NCBI RefSeq assembly: GCF_008329565.1
Contig: NZ_NPKT01000003.1
Location: 62,001-126,000, forward strand
Origin: Mycolicibacterium sp. P1-5
GTDB taxonomy: Bacteria; Actinomycetota; Actinomycetes; Mycobacteriales; Mycobacteriaceae
Length of the DNA: 64,000 nucleotides
Direction of reading: 5' to 3'
Below are positions 40,201 through 46,400 of the stretch, one piece after another. Position 1 is the stretch's first letter; every line of letters starts with the position of its first letter. The position numbers and the translations under genes were made by a program. The notes beneath the pieces are model-generated. The model had not been told where the DNA came from. It ran no database searches and was given only the letters and a program-made list of their open reading frames with translations.

Positions 40201-40682
40201 GCCACGAGTGGCGGTATGACGTCGTCCTCGCGCCCGGCCAGACCGACGCCCGACGAGCTGATCAGATCAGCAGGCAGATTCTCGATTGGGGCGGGATTGA
40301 CCGAGAGGGGCATTTCGGATCAGTTGCTGCTGAATGCGATTACTGCCAACAGCCAGTTTGCCCCGCGTGCGCAGAAGGCATTGTTGCGTGTGATTGCTGC
40401 GAATTCGCCATTTGCAAGAGATGCGTACACACGCCATTCAGCGGAATGTGGCTCTGCCACGGGTGTTCATCGGCGCGTCCGCCTACCCGTCAAGAAGCTC
40501 GCGAACACGGGCGACTCTTGTTCAAGCGTGGCATGCTTATCGGCTTCGATCCTCTGCATACCGTTGTGGTCGAACACTCGAAGTCCCACTGGGAAATTCA
40601 CGGCCCCGACGGAAAGAAGGGCCTGATAGCCAATCCGTCAGTAGCTCGATATCTCGACCAACGACTGGCGGAGATGAGCTAA
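34248..40682 (+). CDS. giant SNF2/RapA-type helicase with three cysteine-rich zinc clusters
   Basis: A 2144-aa protein. The SNF2 motor occupies about residues 200-650: DEVGLGKT with K223, DEAH 307-310, FFLTATPVQND, ISTDAGAEGQNLQ, and QRIGRVDR 596-603, closest in style to RapA/DrmD/DpdE-type SNF2 proteins. Beyond it are three zinc-ribbon or B-box-like clusters: residues 1040-1096 (about 11 cysteines), 1514-1599 (18 cysteines, nearly all CxxC pairs) and 2030-2073 (about 11 cysteines). Stretches between them (about 1100-1500 and 1600-2020) are unassigned but share short themes, suggesting internal duplication. ATG at 34248 overlaps the fusion helicase stop, so the two giants are co-translated and probably act together on DNA. 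Function is unknown; a defence role is inferred from context. Confidence 0.85.
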   Translation: MIEKRITQQLLETGQLALTERECSVLALPEHSSSLHLELEGEPFLAQWSGRSRQLTGELLAERLQDYGQDGGLLRLRLVDQVYRLQLLPPGTPSQISIAAPPPVPVAKSSGAKAKQRRATVDRQFHPDTEYDWGRGSDKAIGFLSTARELLAEQLKAAGFDTLDLVELRLQGEELATLDDFEELLAVDVSNVDRMPHQEAVARHALSRLRGRAVLADEVGLGKTIEAGLAIKELALRGLAKRVLILCPAPLRDQWREEMSSKFDMSFDVAARGPEVHQQDRLILSLQLGRNNADKLTKKPWDIVIVDEAHRAAGSGARKTRDLITSLTTACRYAFFLTATPVQNDLLELYRLVELLRPGTFNSVTDFKRQFMRGYDPRTPNDPAALRRLISSVMIRTTRAQAGVDRVVRRAVDVPITLGPRENELYALATQLLRNVMRESGDTMRRRSLALRLTASPFSMGTTALRMADRHPDARVREVLHEVGHLAMDIKTSAREDKAIQITRDWMREHGRVLIFTQHTDTVTGLLRRMEAEGLSARSFHGSMSAGERAATIAAFRSGDAPIMISTDAGAEGQNLQFCNCVLNYDLPWNPMRIEQRIGRVDRLTQPKDEVFVANLYAQRTIDESVFRLLAEKLRMFELLFGQVTTILGELDDSKTASFETRVMEALFAESDAKMNTLLNRLGTELVDARKKASELIAADAGMSKWMATGFEHRKELTKSGSTELTPEVSERARMRQRRVQTWVRNVLHALGAVIVHDTGSGDGAFITAKFDEEFDQELGGRTLMHLAFDRFGLEHHPDAELCAVGSPVFDELLGLLRVRGDMHATVPVIPDDIGPSPYRHAANIRLLRRRLVPSGSWSGQATFRATVGEAETTEHLITADLNGHNERRLARRPLEDGESLPPAFDTAPKVIAQFEHAAIAQLEKLRRERSTLVEKEQSQELSRITTGYKAQIAEAVAEDRTRLQRALRSEEARLSRRPDIRARAKILAVTLDEDDWSVEETWVGPSGDEATLTYEWGTTEAVAVESDVSGHAIEVLALCSAMHWVDESEVSDCESCGRSLCAGCGDDAVFAPCAACGQSSCAQCRSQTGGLCQACASPERAPELDDQFSIAWKLNGRNILRVGERVAELVRSNSTSTVVVPQADAADPQRVRLRAYARQNGLPLDCGLVARDLTGRRLQASSTRARLHGTETVTVERSIASDAGSLIESKALADLPTSATEVPVTSEVESGLAHLLQKLRGDVTPPPRPAVLITRRSHFVDTYLEAHQIAQEDSSVNDEGVPETSDVRSAGLHWQAPSTDSPSIATAELPGLHVTLARRNEAVLVSARHESDGVGTWIACPHGFTPAEQLGAYDYLSAIGMPGGRLGKRTDEIVQIVGDFPSPSECTLQKRDIRPVAELVELTADAEIVAADNASLLALGVLSNPSAAQGISLLASELASELIAQSTRSYTAALCNGLEVAEIWQGHGTATHVYRTFDGSPLTPKVNDLGIRQSNFGVCRDGHFYAAGSAALCSSCETWACRACDEFGQLASLTCGGCSHEVCRRCASSAHKVSALRCLLCGDHSCIDCGRDPQVAACTMCERAMCVSCRIDDLCPACGRIAPITDEQRATLPVALAAHGATIHAGTDAHALVVLINRGRAYEQAIIRHGAITRWVAFGRSHIDNSYRLRLSASRALQTQVVPAAQILPAESTRTDPLLVVHSRREFHSVWSAPELDASGRSPESLSSPLDDVAAAVVELFPPLAYCPEAALQTPDRLRSVLHALHQPTTTPLIMRWERSGFEVAITPDGISEMTIVDSDEHEVTAEWGVTELRPPWVTDAWNPEPTVRKMAIGSDTEAVISSMANLVTLGVRRLEDVHWYLISMSEHAPAATLLSRQMGLGDADEVGVYTNPSKVTFSAISNATAVAHHIEPRGQIKAGPRSVADGTSDALAAWIPDELVVIPQISDLPQRLRGLLQTLIPPTPRNRLDIGASVTQSVTVAGGHEWRYDVVLAPGQTDARRADQISRQILDWGGIDREGHFGSVAAECDYCQQPVCPACAEGIVACDCCEFAICKRCVHTPFSGMWLCHGCSSARPPTRQEAREHGRLLFKRGMLIGFDPLHTVVVEHSKSHWEIHGPDGKKGLIANPSVARYLDQRLAEMS

Positions 40683-40701
40683 CACTTGGTGTGCCATTCG
40701 T

Positions 40702-40721
40702 CGACGCGAGAACGGGCGTCG
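40702..40721. terminator. hairpin between convergent genes
   Basis: CGACGC (40702-40707) and GCGTCG (40716-40721) form a 6-bp stem with an 8-nt loop in the 45-base gap between the SNF2 gene and the convergent DUF6308-like gene. It could end transcription from both sides. No U-tract is present, which is common in mycobacterial terminators. Confidence 0.45.
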
Positions 40722-40727
40722 CGCTTA

Positions 40728-41342
40728 TTAAGTTGCACCACGCCGGGCTGCTCGCCATAGCGCAACGTCCATTCGTCTCAGCAGGCTTACCTGCGGAGGC
40801 GCGGCCTGGCAAGCTTCCTCGATAGCTCGGCGGCGTGCTGGATCCGATAGCTCGTCATGCATAGTCACCCAAAAGAAACTCTTCGGAGGTTGAAGGTAGT
40901 TACGGACCTCATTGTCGAGGATGGGAATCAGCTTGGGTCGTTTCGCCGCCATCAGCTTGCTCGCGACCACCCACTCAACGCCCGGCAAGGTGCGTAGCTC
41001 CGCGTGCAATCTGTCGGCGGCGCTTCCTGAGCTGACGTCCAACCGACTCACCTCCCAGAGCTCCTGCTCGCGCGGGATCTCCCTGAGTAGGGAGTTAAAG
41101 CGCTCAATCTCCGTAATGAGAAGCGACGCTGCAGCCTCGGTTGGCACCGTTACGCTGAGGGCCTCAACAGCGAGTAGGTCTGGTGCTTCGAACCGGTTCG
41201 GATCGCTCATCGCCGCAAGTTCCTCGAACCATCGTCCGGTGAACGGTTGCTTCCCTCCTCCGAAGTACCCGACTAGGTCACTGCGGACTTGGTCCGCGTT
41301 GCCGGAGAACCACTCAGCCAGGTCGAACCGAAAATTCGTCAT
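40728..41342 (-). CDS. DUF6308-like protein
   Basis: A 204-aa protein. The segment LPGVEWVVASKLMAAKRPKL followed by IPILDNEV resembles the helix-hairpin-helix core of the DUF6308 family, and the RRMDVALW end also fits. No catalytic residues are evident. No function is established for the family; the helix-hairpin-helix look suggests nucleic-acid contact, but this is inference. Its ATG at 41342 overlaps the stop of the upstream gene (TAATG), so the pair is coupled. It ends in two consecutive TAA stops. The pair runs towards the SNF2 gene and appears to be the right-hand end of the island. Confidence 0.7.
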   Translation of the reverse strand: MTNFRFDLAEWFSGNADQVRSDLVGYFGGGKQPFTGRWFEELAAMSDPNRFEAPDLLAVEALSVTVPTEAAASLLITEIERFNSLLREIPREQELWEVSRLDVSSGSAADRLHAELRTLPGVEWVVASKLMAAKRPKLIPILDNEVRNYLQPPKSFFWVTMHDELSDPARRRAIEEACQAAPPQVSLLRRMDVALWRAARRGAT

Positions 41343-42250
41343 TACAAGACCCCATCACCGAGGACGGCGACTAGAGCATTGCGCAATGCTTGAGCCTGTT
41401 CCGTCGACATCTGCATTGCAGTGGGCCAGTGTGGGAAGGCGATGTCCCATGCCGTCGCCGTTCCGTCCGCCAATTCCCATTTGCCTACACAGATGCCCTG
41501 GCCTCGAAAGACGACCTGCCGTTCGGGAGTCAAGACTCCACCTTCGGCTGTGGTGGCGCCCAAAGGCATTGCTATCGGCGCCGCCGCAATGCCGACCACG
41601 ACGTTGTAGCCGGCCGCGGGGTCGGCGGTGACGTGCATGCCAAGTTCGGTGATCCTGCCATCACGAGGGTGCCATGCGCGGTCTGGGTTGGTACGCCCCA
41701 GGATTGGATCGAGCGAGTCGATGGTCTGTTTCCAAAGGTTCACCCAATTCCGGCGTGGGCCGACCACCAAGGACAACTCCAACCTGATGGGTCCGTCCGG
41801 GAGTTCCACCCCATCAACAACCGCGGCGCGAATCTGCTCCTTGTACGCGACCGTCGTGGCTGACGCGCGTGTCTTTGCAACCCGCACCTCGGCAGGCGGT
41901 ATCGCCGCCTCCCGGGCGGCTTCGATCCGTACAAACGAATGCTCGCTGTGCTGCTTGGTGCACCAGACGGAAACCAGCCCGGGATCCCTCAAGTGATAGG
42001 CGAGCGGATACGCGAAATTGTCCAGATCCGACATGCCAAGGAGGTCCCGCCCGGCTGGCAACCCTACGTCGAGCCTGAGCGCCCAATCACCGTTGATCCT
42101 TGACCCGGCGAGGAGCGCCTCGGTGTCATCCAGATAAGCGCGCAGCCGAACCTGATCTGGATCGTCGCTTTTATTCCAGGACGCTAGACGGGGCGCAACC
42201 CGGAGGGTGAGTGGTTCGTTTTCCGGTCGGGCGTACCAGCGCATTGCCAC
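41342..42250 (-). CDS. unrecognised 302-aa protein coupled to the DUF6308-like gene
   Basis: I do not recognise this family with confidence. The protein is soluble, with no signal peptide or membrane segment. Two regions are notable: LLGMSDLDNFAYPLAYHL near residue 75 and LWKQTIDSLDPILGR near residue 180, the latter followed by HPRDGRITELGMHV. A DxDN followed by a helix, and a later basic-acidic strand, are loosely reminiscent of RusA-like resolvases, but the match is weak. ATG at 42250 is followed by a second in-frame ATG at 42244. Coupling to the DUF6308-like gene suggests the two products function together. Confidence 0.65.
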   Translation of the reverse strand: MAMRWYARPENEPLTLRVAPRLASWNKSDDPDQVRLRAYLDDTEALLAGSRINGDWALRLDVGLPAGRDLLGMSDLDNFAYPLAYHLRDPGLVSVWCTKQHSEHSFVRIEAAREAAIPPAEVRVAKTRASATTVAYKEQIRAAVVDGVELPDGPIRLELSLVVGPRRNWVNLWKQTIDSLDPILGRTNPDRAWHPRDGRITELGMHVTADPAAGYNVVVGIAAAPIAMPLGATTAEGGVLTPERQVVFRGQGICVGKWELADGTATAWDIAFPHWPTAMQMSTEQAQALRNALVAVLGDGVL

Positions 42251-42271
42251 AAGGTAGCGCGGCGCACCGAC

Positions 42272-42298
42272 GGCCTACCGGCTGTCCGGTACACGGCC
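42272..42298 (-). terminator. hairpin after the small exported-protein gene
   Basis: TACCGG (42276-42281) and CCGGTA (42286-42291) form a perfect stem with a 4-nt loop, extended by outer GGCC/GGCC pairing (42272-42275 with 42295-42298) across a 3-nt bulge. It lies about 10 bases past the stop of the minus-strand exported-protein gene, where a terminator is expected, and it also marks the right edge of the island. Confidence 0.5.
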
Positions 42299-42306
42299 CT
42301 AACGCC

Positions 42307-42720
42307 CTAAGCAGCCACCAACGTAATCGGAATCTGCGACTGCCCAGGCCGGGTCATCTGACAGATCCCCTGCTGGATCGCGGTCAGCTGACCCTGCAAC
42401 GTCTGGGTGTTCCACGTGAAGACCATCGCGCCCTTGGTCTTGGACTTGTCCGGGCACACCGGCACCTGGCCTATGACCCTCATCATCCAGGTGTGCGCGC
42501 CTTGGTAAACGGCCTGTCCGTCGATGAGGGGTGAATGCACGTTGGCCAGACAGCCCGTCTCGATCACGTTGCACAGGTTCGAGATGGTCCAGGTGTCGAT
42601 CACCTGGTTCGGGCCCTTCACGGTGAAGCTGCCGCTCATCAGGTCGTCGGCCGCATGAGACACCGGAGCCGAGGCCAACGCAAGCCCACACACCACCGCG
42701 GCGACAAGCCCAGCGCGCAT
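42307..42720 (-). CDS. small exported protein, mycobacterial type
   Basis: A 137-aa protein with a clear Sec signal peptide (MRAGLVAAVVCGLALASAPV, cleavage probably after SHA at residue 23). The mature part has four cysteines able to form two disulfides (including NLCNVIETGC and VPVCPD) and a TWTISNLCNV motif shared by small mycobacterial secreted proteins. The ATG at 42720 is preceded by a strong GGGAGAGGGG site. It is divergent from the LuxR-type regulator gene, with only 39 bases between the two starts, so they may share control. A long antisense frame covering 42307-44451 absorbs this gene but is not real beyond it. Confidence 0.85.
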   Translation of the reverse strand: MRAGLVAAVVCGLALASAPVSHAADDLMSGSFTVKGPNQVIDTWTISNLCNVIETGCLANVHSPLIDGQAVYQGAHTWMMRVIGQVPVCPDKSKTKGAMVFTWNTQTLQGQLTAIQQGICQMTRPGQSQIPITLVAA

Positions 42721-42759
42721 GAACAACCCCTCTCCCAACGGTCGACAGCTGTCAACAGT

Positions 42760-44487
42760 ATGCAGACAATTCCTGAAACGGCATCCCGAGCACTCGAGCA
42801 CACCGGCGCGACCGGCCTGTTCAGCCACTACATCGCCCCAGCCTCCGCTACCGTTAACGACATCAACGACGACGCCCTCGCGGCCGCCCGCGCCGCCTAC
42901 GCAGAAGGCGACTGGCGCACCGCCTACGACCACTTCACGCAGGCGCAGAAAACCCAACAGCTCGAAACCAACGACCTGTCCGATTTCGGACTGGCCGCCT
43001 GGCGTCTCGGCCACGGCCGGCACTCGATGCAGCTCTCTGAGCAGGCATTCAACCGCCTCAACGCCGCCAACGACACGCACGGCGCCGCCATGAAAGCCGT
43101 CGAGGTCGCCCTGCAGTGGTTCAACGGCGGCGACCTCACCATCACCCGGGTCTGGATCAACCGCGCCCGCCGCCTGCACGACCAGCAACCCGACGACCGG
43201 ATCCTCGCCTACCTGCTCTACGTCGACTCCCTCGTCGCCATCGATCAAGGCCGCAACGACGTCGCCAAGGACCTGGCGGAGCAACTCCAGGAAGTCACGG
43301 ACCGACTGAACGACCCCGGCTTCACCGCCCTCTGCTTCACCGCCAGCGGCGTCACCATGCTGCCGTTCGCCCGCACCAGCGAAGCCTTCGCCCAACTCGA
43401 CGAGGCGATGATGCCCGTCCTCGCCGACCAGGTCCCCGTCGACTGGGCCGGCGACATCTATTGCGCCGTCATCCACGAGTGTCACCGCCTCGCCGACCTC
43501 AACCGCATGAAAACCTGGTTCGAGGCCATGGAGGTGTGGCGCAAAGGACCTAAAGTCACCGCCTCCTGGTACGGCACCACCTGCGAGGTCCACAAGATGG
43601 ACCTGCACAGCGCCACCAAGACCTTCGACGAAGTCGAACAACGACTGCTCGACGCCATCGCCGCCATGGGCGACTTCCCCGGCACCGCAGGCAAGGGCCT
43701 CTACGAGCTCGGCGAGATCCGGCGCCGCAAAGGCGACCTCGACGGCGCCCGACAAGCCTTCGCCCAAGCAAGAGAACACAACATAGACCCCCAACCCGGT
43801 GAGGCCCTGCTGCGCAGCCAACTCGGCGAGGCCGACGCCGCCGCCACCGATTTGCGCATGCGCATGGACGCCGAGAACGACGACATCAACCGCACCCGCC
43901 TGCTGCCGGCGGCCGTCGAAATCGCCTTGGCCCGCAACAAGGTTGACGATGCCGAGCGCTACTGCTCCGAACTCGAAGACGGCGCCGAGAAATTCGACTC
44001 CCCCGGCTTCCGGGCTTGGGCCCGTCACGCGCGCGGCGCAGTGCTCGTCAAACAAGGCAAACCGGCCGAAGCCATGCCCGTCCTGCAGGACGCTCTGCGC
44101 CGCTACCGCACCACGCAGTGCCGTTTCGAGATGGCGCAGGTTTACGAGTGGATAGCGTTGGCCCGCAACGCGTCCGGAGACACCGATGGCGCTAGAGCTG
44201 AAACCGCCAACGCCAACGCCATCTACCAACAGCTCGGAGCCACCCCGAGCCAGGAGCACGCCGAAGCCCCCGGCGGCCTGACCAAACGCGAACTCGAGGT
44301 ACTCGCCGGCATCGCCGCGGGCGGCTCCAATCGCGACATCGGCAAGCAGCTGTTCATCAGCGAGAAGACCGTCGGCCGCCACCTGGCCAACATCTACGTC
44401 AAGCTCGGCGTTTCCTCCCGCACGGCTGCCGCGGCGTGGGCCCACGAGCACAAGGTGCGCCCAGCGTCTACATCATTTGCACCATAG
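42760..44487 (+). CDS. LuxR-family regulator with TPR-like sensor region
   Basis: A 575-aa transcriptional regulator. The C-terminal 60 residues are a LuxR-type helix-turn-helix (LTKRELEVLAGIAAGGSN then ISEKTVGRHLANIYVKLGV). The preceding 500 residues are alpha-helical with repeated AxxxYxxGDW and related pairs, consistent with TPR repeats like those of mycobacterial tetratricopeptide LuxR proteins. There is no receiver domain and no ATPase P-loop. I chose ATG at 42760 (MQTIPETAS) because the upstream frame overlaps the divergent gene and is arginine- and histidine-rich shadow sequence. It probably controls the adjacent exported-protein gene or the downstream transporter genes; this is inferred. 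Confidence 0.85.
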   Translation: MQTIPETASRALEHTGATGLFSHYIAPASATVNDINDDALAAARAAYAEGDWRTAYDHFTQAQKTQQLETNDLSDFGLAAWRLGHGRHSMQLSEQAFNRLNAANDTHGAAMKAVEVALQWFNGGDLTITRVWINRARRLHDQQPDDRILAYLLYVDSLVAIDQGRNDVAKDLAEQLQEVTDRLNDPGFTALCFTASGVTMLPFARTSEAFAQLDEAMMPVLADQVPVDWAGDIYCAVIHECHRLADLNRMKTWFEAMEVWRKGPKVTASWYGTTCEVHKMDLHSATKTFDEVEQRLLDAIAAMGDFPGTAGKGLYELGEIRRRKGDLDGARQAFAQAREHNIDPQPGEALLRSQLGEADAAATDLRMRMDAENDDINRTRLLPAAVEIALARNKVDDAERYCSELEDGAEKFDSPGFRAWARHARGAVLVKQGKPAEAMPVLQDALRRYRTTQCRFEMAQVYEWIALARNASGDTDGARAETANANAIYQQLGATPSQEHAEAPGGLTKRELEVLAGIAAGGSNRDIGKQLFISEKTVGRHLANIYVKLGVSSRTAAAAWAHEHKVRPASTSFAP

Positions 44488-44547
44488 CCTTCCTGCACAA
44501 ACGCAGCTTTCGCCCGATGTCCGGGGCATCACGCGCGCCATAGGTTG

Positions 44548-44859
44548 ATGAGCATGATCACCGCCGCCAAGCTCGCACTCGCCACCCTCGCTGCCCCGGT
44601 GCTGGCCGCACTCGCGGTCGGGCTGGCCGGCCACGCCGCAGCCGAGACGCCGGACGCCGACGGCGGCACATCCTCGGCCAGCGACACACTGACCCAGCTG
44701 CGGGACCAGGGCATGCATGTGGTCATCAACAAGACCGGCAACGCCTCGATGGACAACTGCTCGGTGATCTCGGTCCGCCAGGACCGCCACGAACATCACG
44801 GCGGGCAAGAGCGCGACGCCTTCGAAACCGCCTACGTCGACGTGTTCTGCCACGAGTGA
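44548..44859 (+). CDS. small exported protein
   Basis: A 103-aa protein with a signal peptide (MITAAKLALATLAAPVLAAL region, cleavage probably after HAAA near residue 33). The mature region has two cysteines (DNCSVISV and DVFCHE), likely a disulfide, and a histidine-rich DRHEHHGG stretch that could bind metal. ATG at 44548 is followed by another at 44554 and preceded by an in-frame TTG at 44545. Small mycobacterial exported proteins of this shape are common and mostly uncharacterised. Its TGA overlaps a GTG two codons before the next gene's ATG. Confidence 0.75.
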   Translation: MSMITAAKLALATLAAPVLAALAVGLAGHAAAETPDADGGTSSASDTLTQLRDQGMHVVINKTGNASMDNCSVISVRQDRHEHHGGQERDAFETAYVDVFCHE

Positions 44860-44861
44860 TC

Positions 44862-46400
44862 ATGAAACAGCGCTGGCTCGCACTCAGTGTGCTCAGCCTG
44901 GGCGTGCTGCTCATCGGAGTTGACGGCACAGTCCTGGCCGTGGCGACACCCATCTTCGGTCGAGATCTCGGCATGACGACCACCGAGATCCTCTGGATCG
45001 GGGACATCTACTCATTCGTGCTCGCCGGACTGCTCGTCACGATGGGCAGCCTCGGCGACCGCATCGGCCACAAGAAGCTGTTGCTCCGCAGCGCAGTCGG
45101 ATTCGCGCTTGCATCGGTGGTGGCCGCCTATGCCCCGACCGCCGGAACGCTGATCGGCGCCCGCGCGCTGCTCGGCATCGCGGGCGCCAGCCTGGCGCCC
45201 TCAACCCTGGCACTGATTCGAGGCATTTTTCCGCAGGCGCGTGAACGTGCTGTCGCCGTAGGTGTTTGGGCCTCGGTGTTCTCGGCCGGCACCGCGCTGG
45301 GGCCGGTGGTCGGCGGCCTTCTGTTGGAGCACTTCTGGTGGGGCGCGGTGTTTCTGATCAACGTGCCCGTGACCGTCGTCCTCGTCGTCGGCGGCTGGTT
45401 CTTACTGCCCGAGCTGCGCAACCCCAAGGCTGGACCGTGGGATCCGGTCGGCGTGGCCCTGTCGCTGATCGGCATTTTCGGCGTCGTCTACGCCGCCAAG
45501 CAGGTTGCCACCCACGGCCTGCACGTGGACATCGTCATCTCCGGTCTGGTGGGCGTGGTGGCGCTGACGTTGTTCGTGCGACGCCAACTCACCGTGCCCC
45601 ACCCCCTGATCGATGTGCGCCTGTTCGCCGATCGCGCGTTCTGCGGCGTGATCGCCGCCAACATGCTGTCGGTCCTCGGCCTGTCCGGAGTGCTGTTCTT
45701 CCTGTCCCAGTTCTTCCAGCTGGTCGACGGTTTCGGCCCCCTGCAAGCTGGGCTCGCCGAACTGCCCGCCGCCCTGGCGGCGACGGCATTCGGTGTGCTG
45801 GCCGGAATCGCGGTGCGGTACTGGTCGCCGCGCGCGGTGCTCACGACGGCACTCGCGCTGATCGGTGCGGCGTTGGCATCGTTGACGCTGATCAGCCCGA
45901 GCACCCCGTACCTTCCCCTCGGGATCGCCCTGTTCGCCATCGGCGCCGGGCTCGGGCTCGCCTTCACCGTGTCCAACGACCTCATCATCACCAGCGTCCC
46001 GCCCGAGCGTGCCGGTGCCGCGGCCGGCATCTCGGAGACCGCCTACGAGCTGGGCATGGCGTTCGGTATCGCGTTGCTCGGCAGCATCATCGCCGCCGTC
46101 TACCGCGGGCTGGACAGACCAGCCGGCATCCACGACGACGTCATCGCGCACGCCGAGCAGTCGTTGGTCGCCGCCCACCGGGCGGCAGCAACACTCGGTG
46201 GCGACAAGGCGCATGCACTGCTGACCGCGGCCCAACGAGCCTTCACCGACGGCCTCGCCGTCGCCGCGGGAGTGGGCTCCGTCTTATTGCTCGCGTCGGC
46301 AGCGGCGGTATGGATCCTGCTCAAGCCGCGCCCGAGTGCGCTTGCGTCCCCTATGGTTGCCACAACTTCGAGGAAGGCCCGATGCCGCAATGACCATTGA
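44862..46400 (+). CDS. DHA2-family MFS drug efflux transporter (SmvA/LfrA-like)
   Basis: A 512-aa membrane protein with about 14 predicted transmembrane helices, the DHA2 count. Family motifs seen are VDGTVLAVATP in helix 1, the loop 2-3 motif GSLGDRIGHKKLLL, RALLGIAGASLAPSTLALIR in helix 4 and GPVVGGLLLEHFWW in helix 5. These match SmvA/LfrA/EmrB-type proton-driven exporters of quinolones, dyes and quaternary ammonium compounds; the actual substrate is unknown. ATG at 44862 follows the previous gene directly, with an in-frame GTG at 44856 as alternative. Its 3' end overlaps the permease gene by 11 bases. Confidence 0.9.
   Translation: MKQRWLALSVLSLGVLLIGVDGTVLAVATPIFGRDLGMTTTEILWIGDIYSFVLAGLLVTMGSLGDRIGHKKLLLRSAVGFALASVVAAYAPTAGTLIGARALLGIAGASLAPSTLALIRGIFPQARERAVAVGVWASVFSAGTALGPVVGGLLLEHFWWGAVFLINVPVTVVLVVGGWFLLPELRNPKAGPWDPVGVALSLIGIFGVVYAAKQVATHGLHVDIVISGLVGVVALTLFVRRQLTVPHPLIDVRLFADRAFCGVIAANMLSVLGLSGVLFFLSQFFQLVDGFGPLQAGLAELPAALAATAFGVLAGIAVRYWSPRAVLTTALALIGAALASLTLISPSTPYLPLGIALFAIGAGLGLAFTVSNDLIITSVPPERAGAAAGISETAYELGMAFGIALLGSIIAAVYRGLDRPAGIHDDVIAHAEQSLVAAHRAAATLGGDKAHALLTAAQRAFTDGLAVAAGVGSVLLLASAAAVWILLKPRPSALASPMVATTSRKARCRNDH

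Noticed and set aside
1494..42306. Integrase or tRNA attachment site for the island
   Set aside because: No recombinase gene, tRNA fragment or convincing direct repeat was seen at either edge.
42307..44451. 714-aa minus-strand open frame
   Set aside because: It is antisense to the LuxR-type regulator; only the last 137 codons (42307-42720), with a signal peptide and ribosome site, form a real gene.
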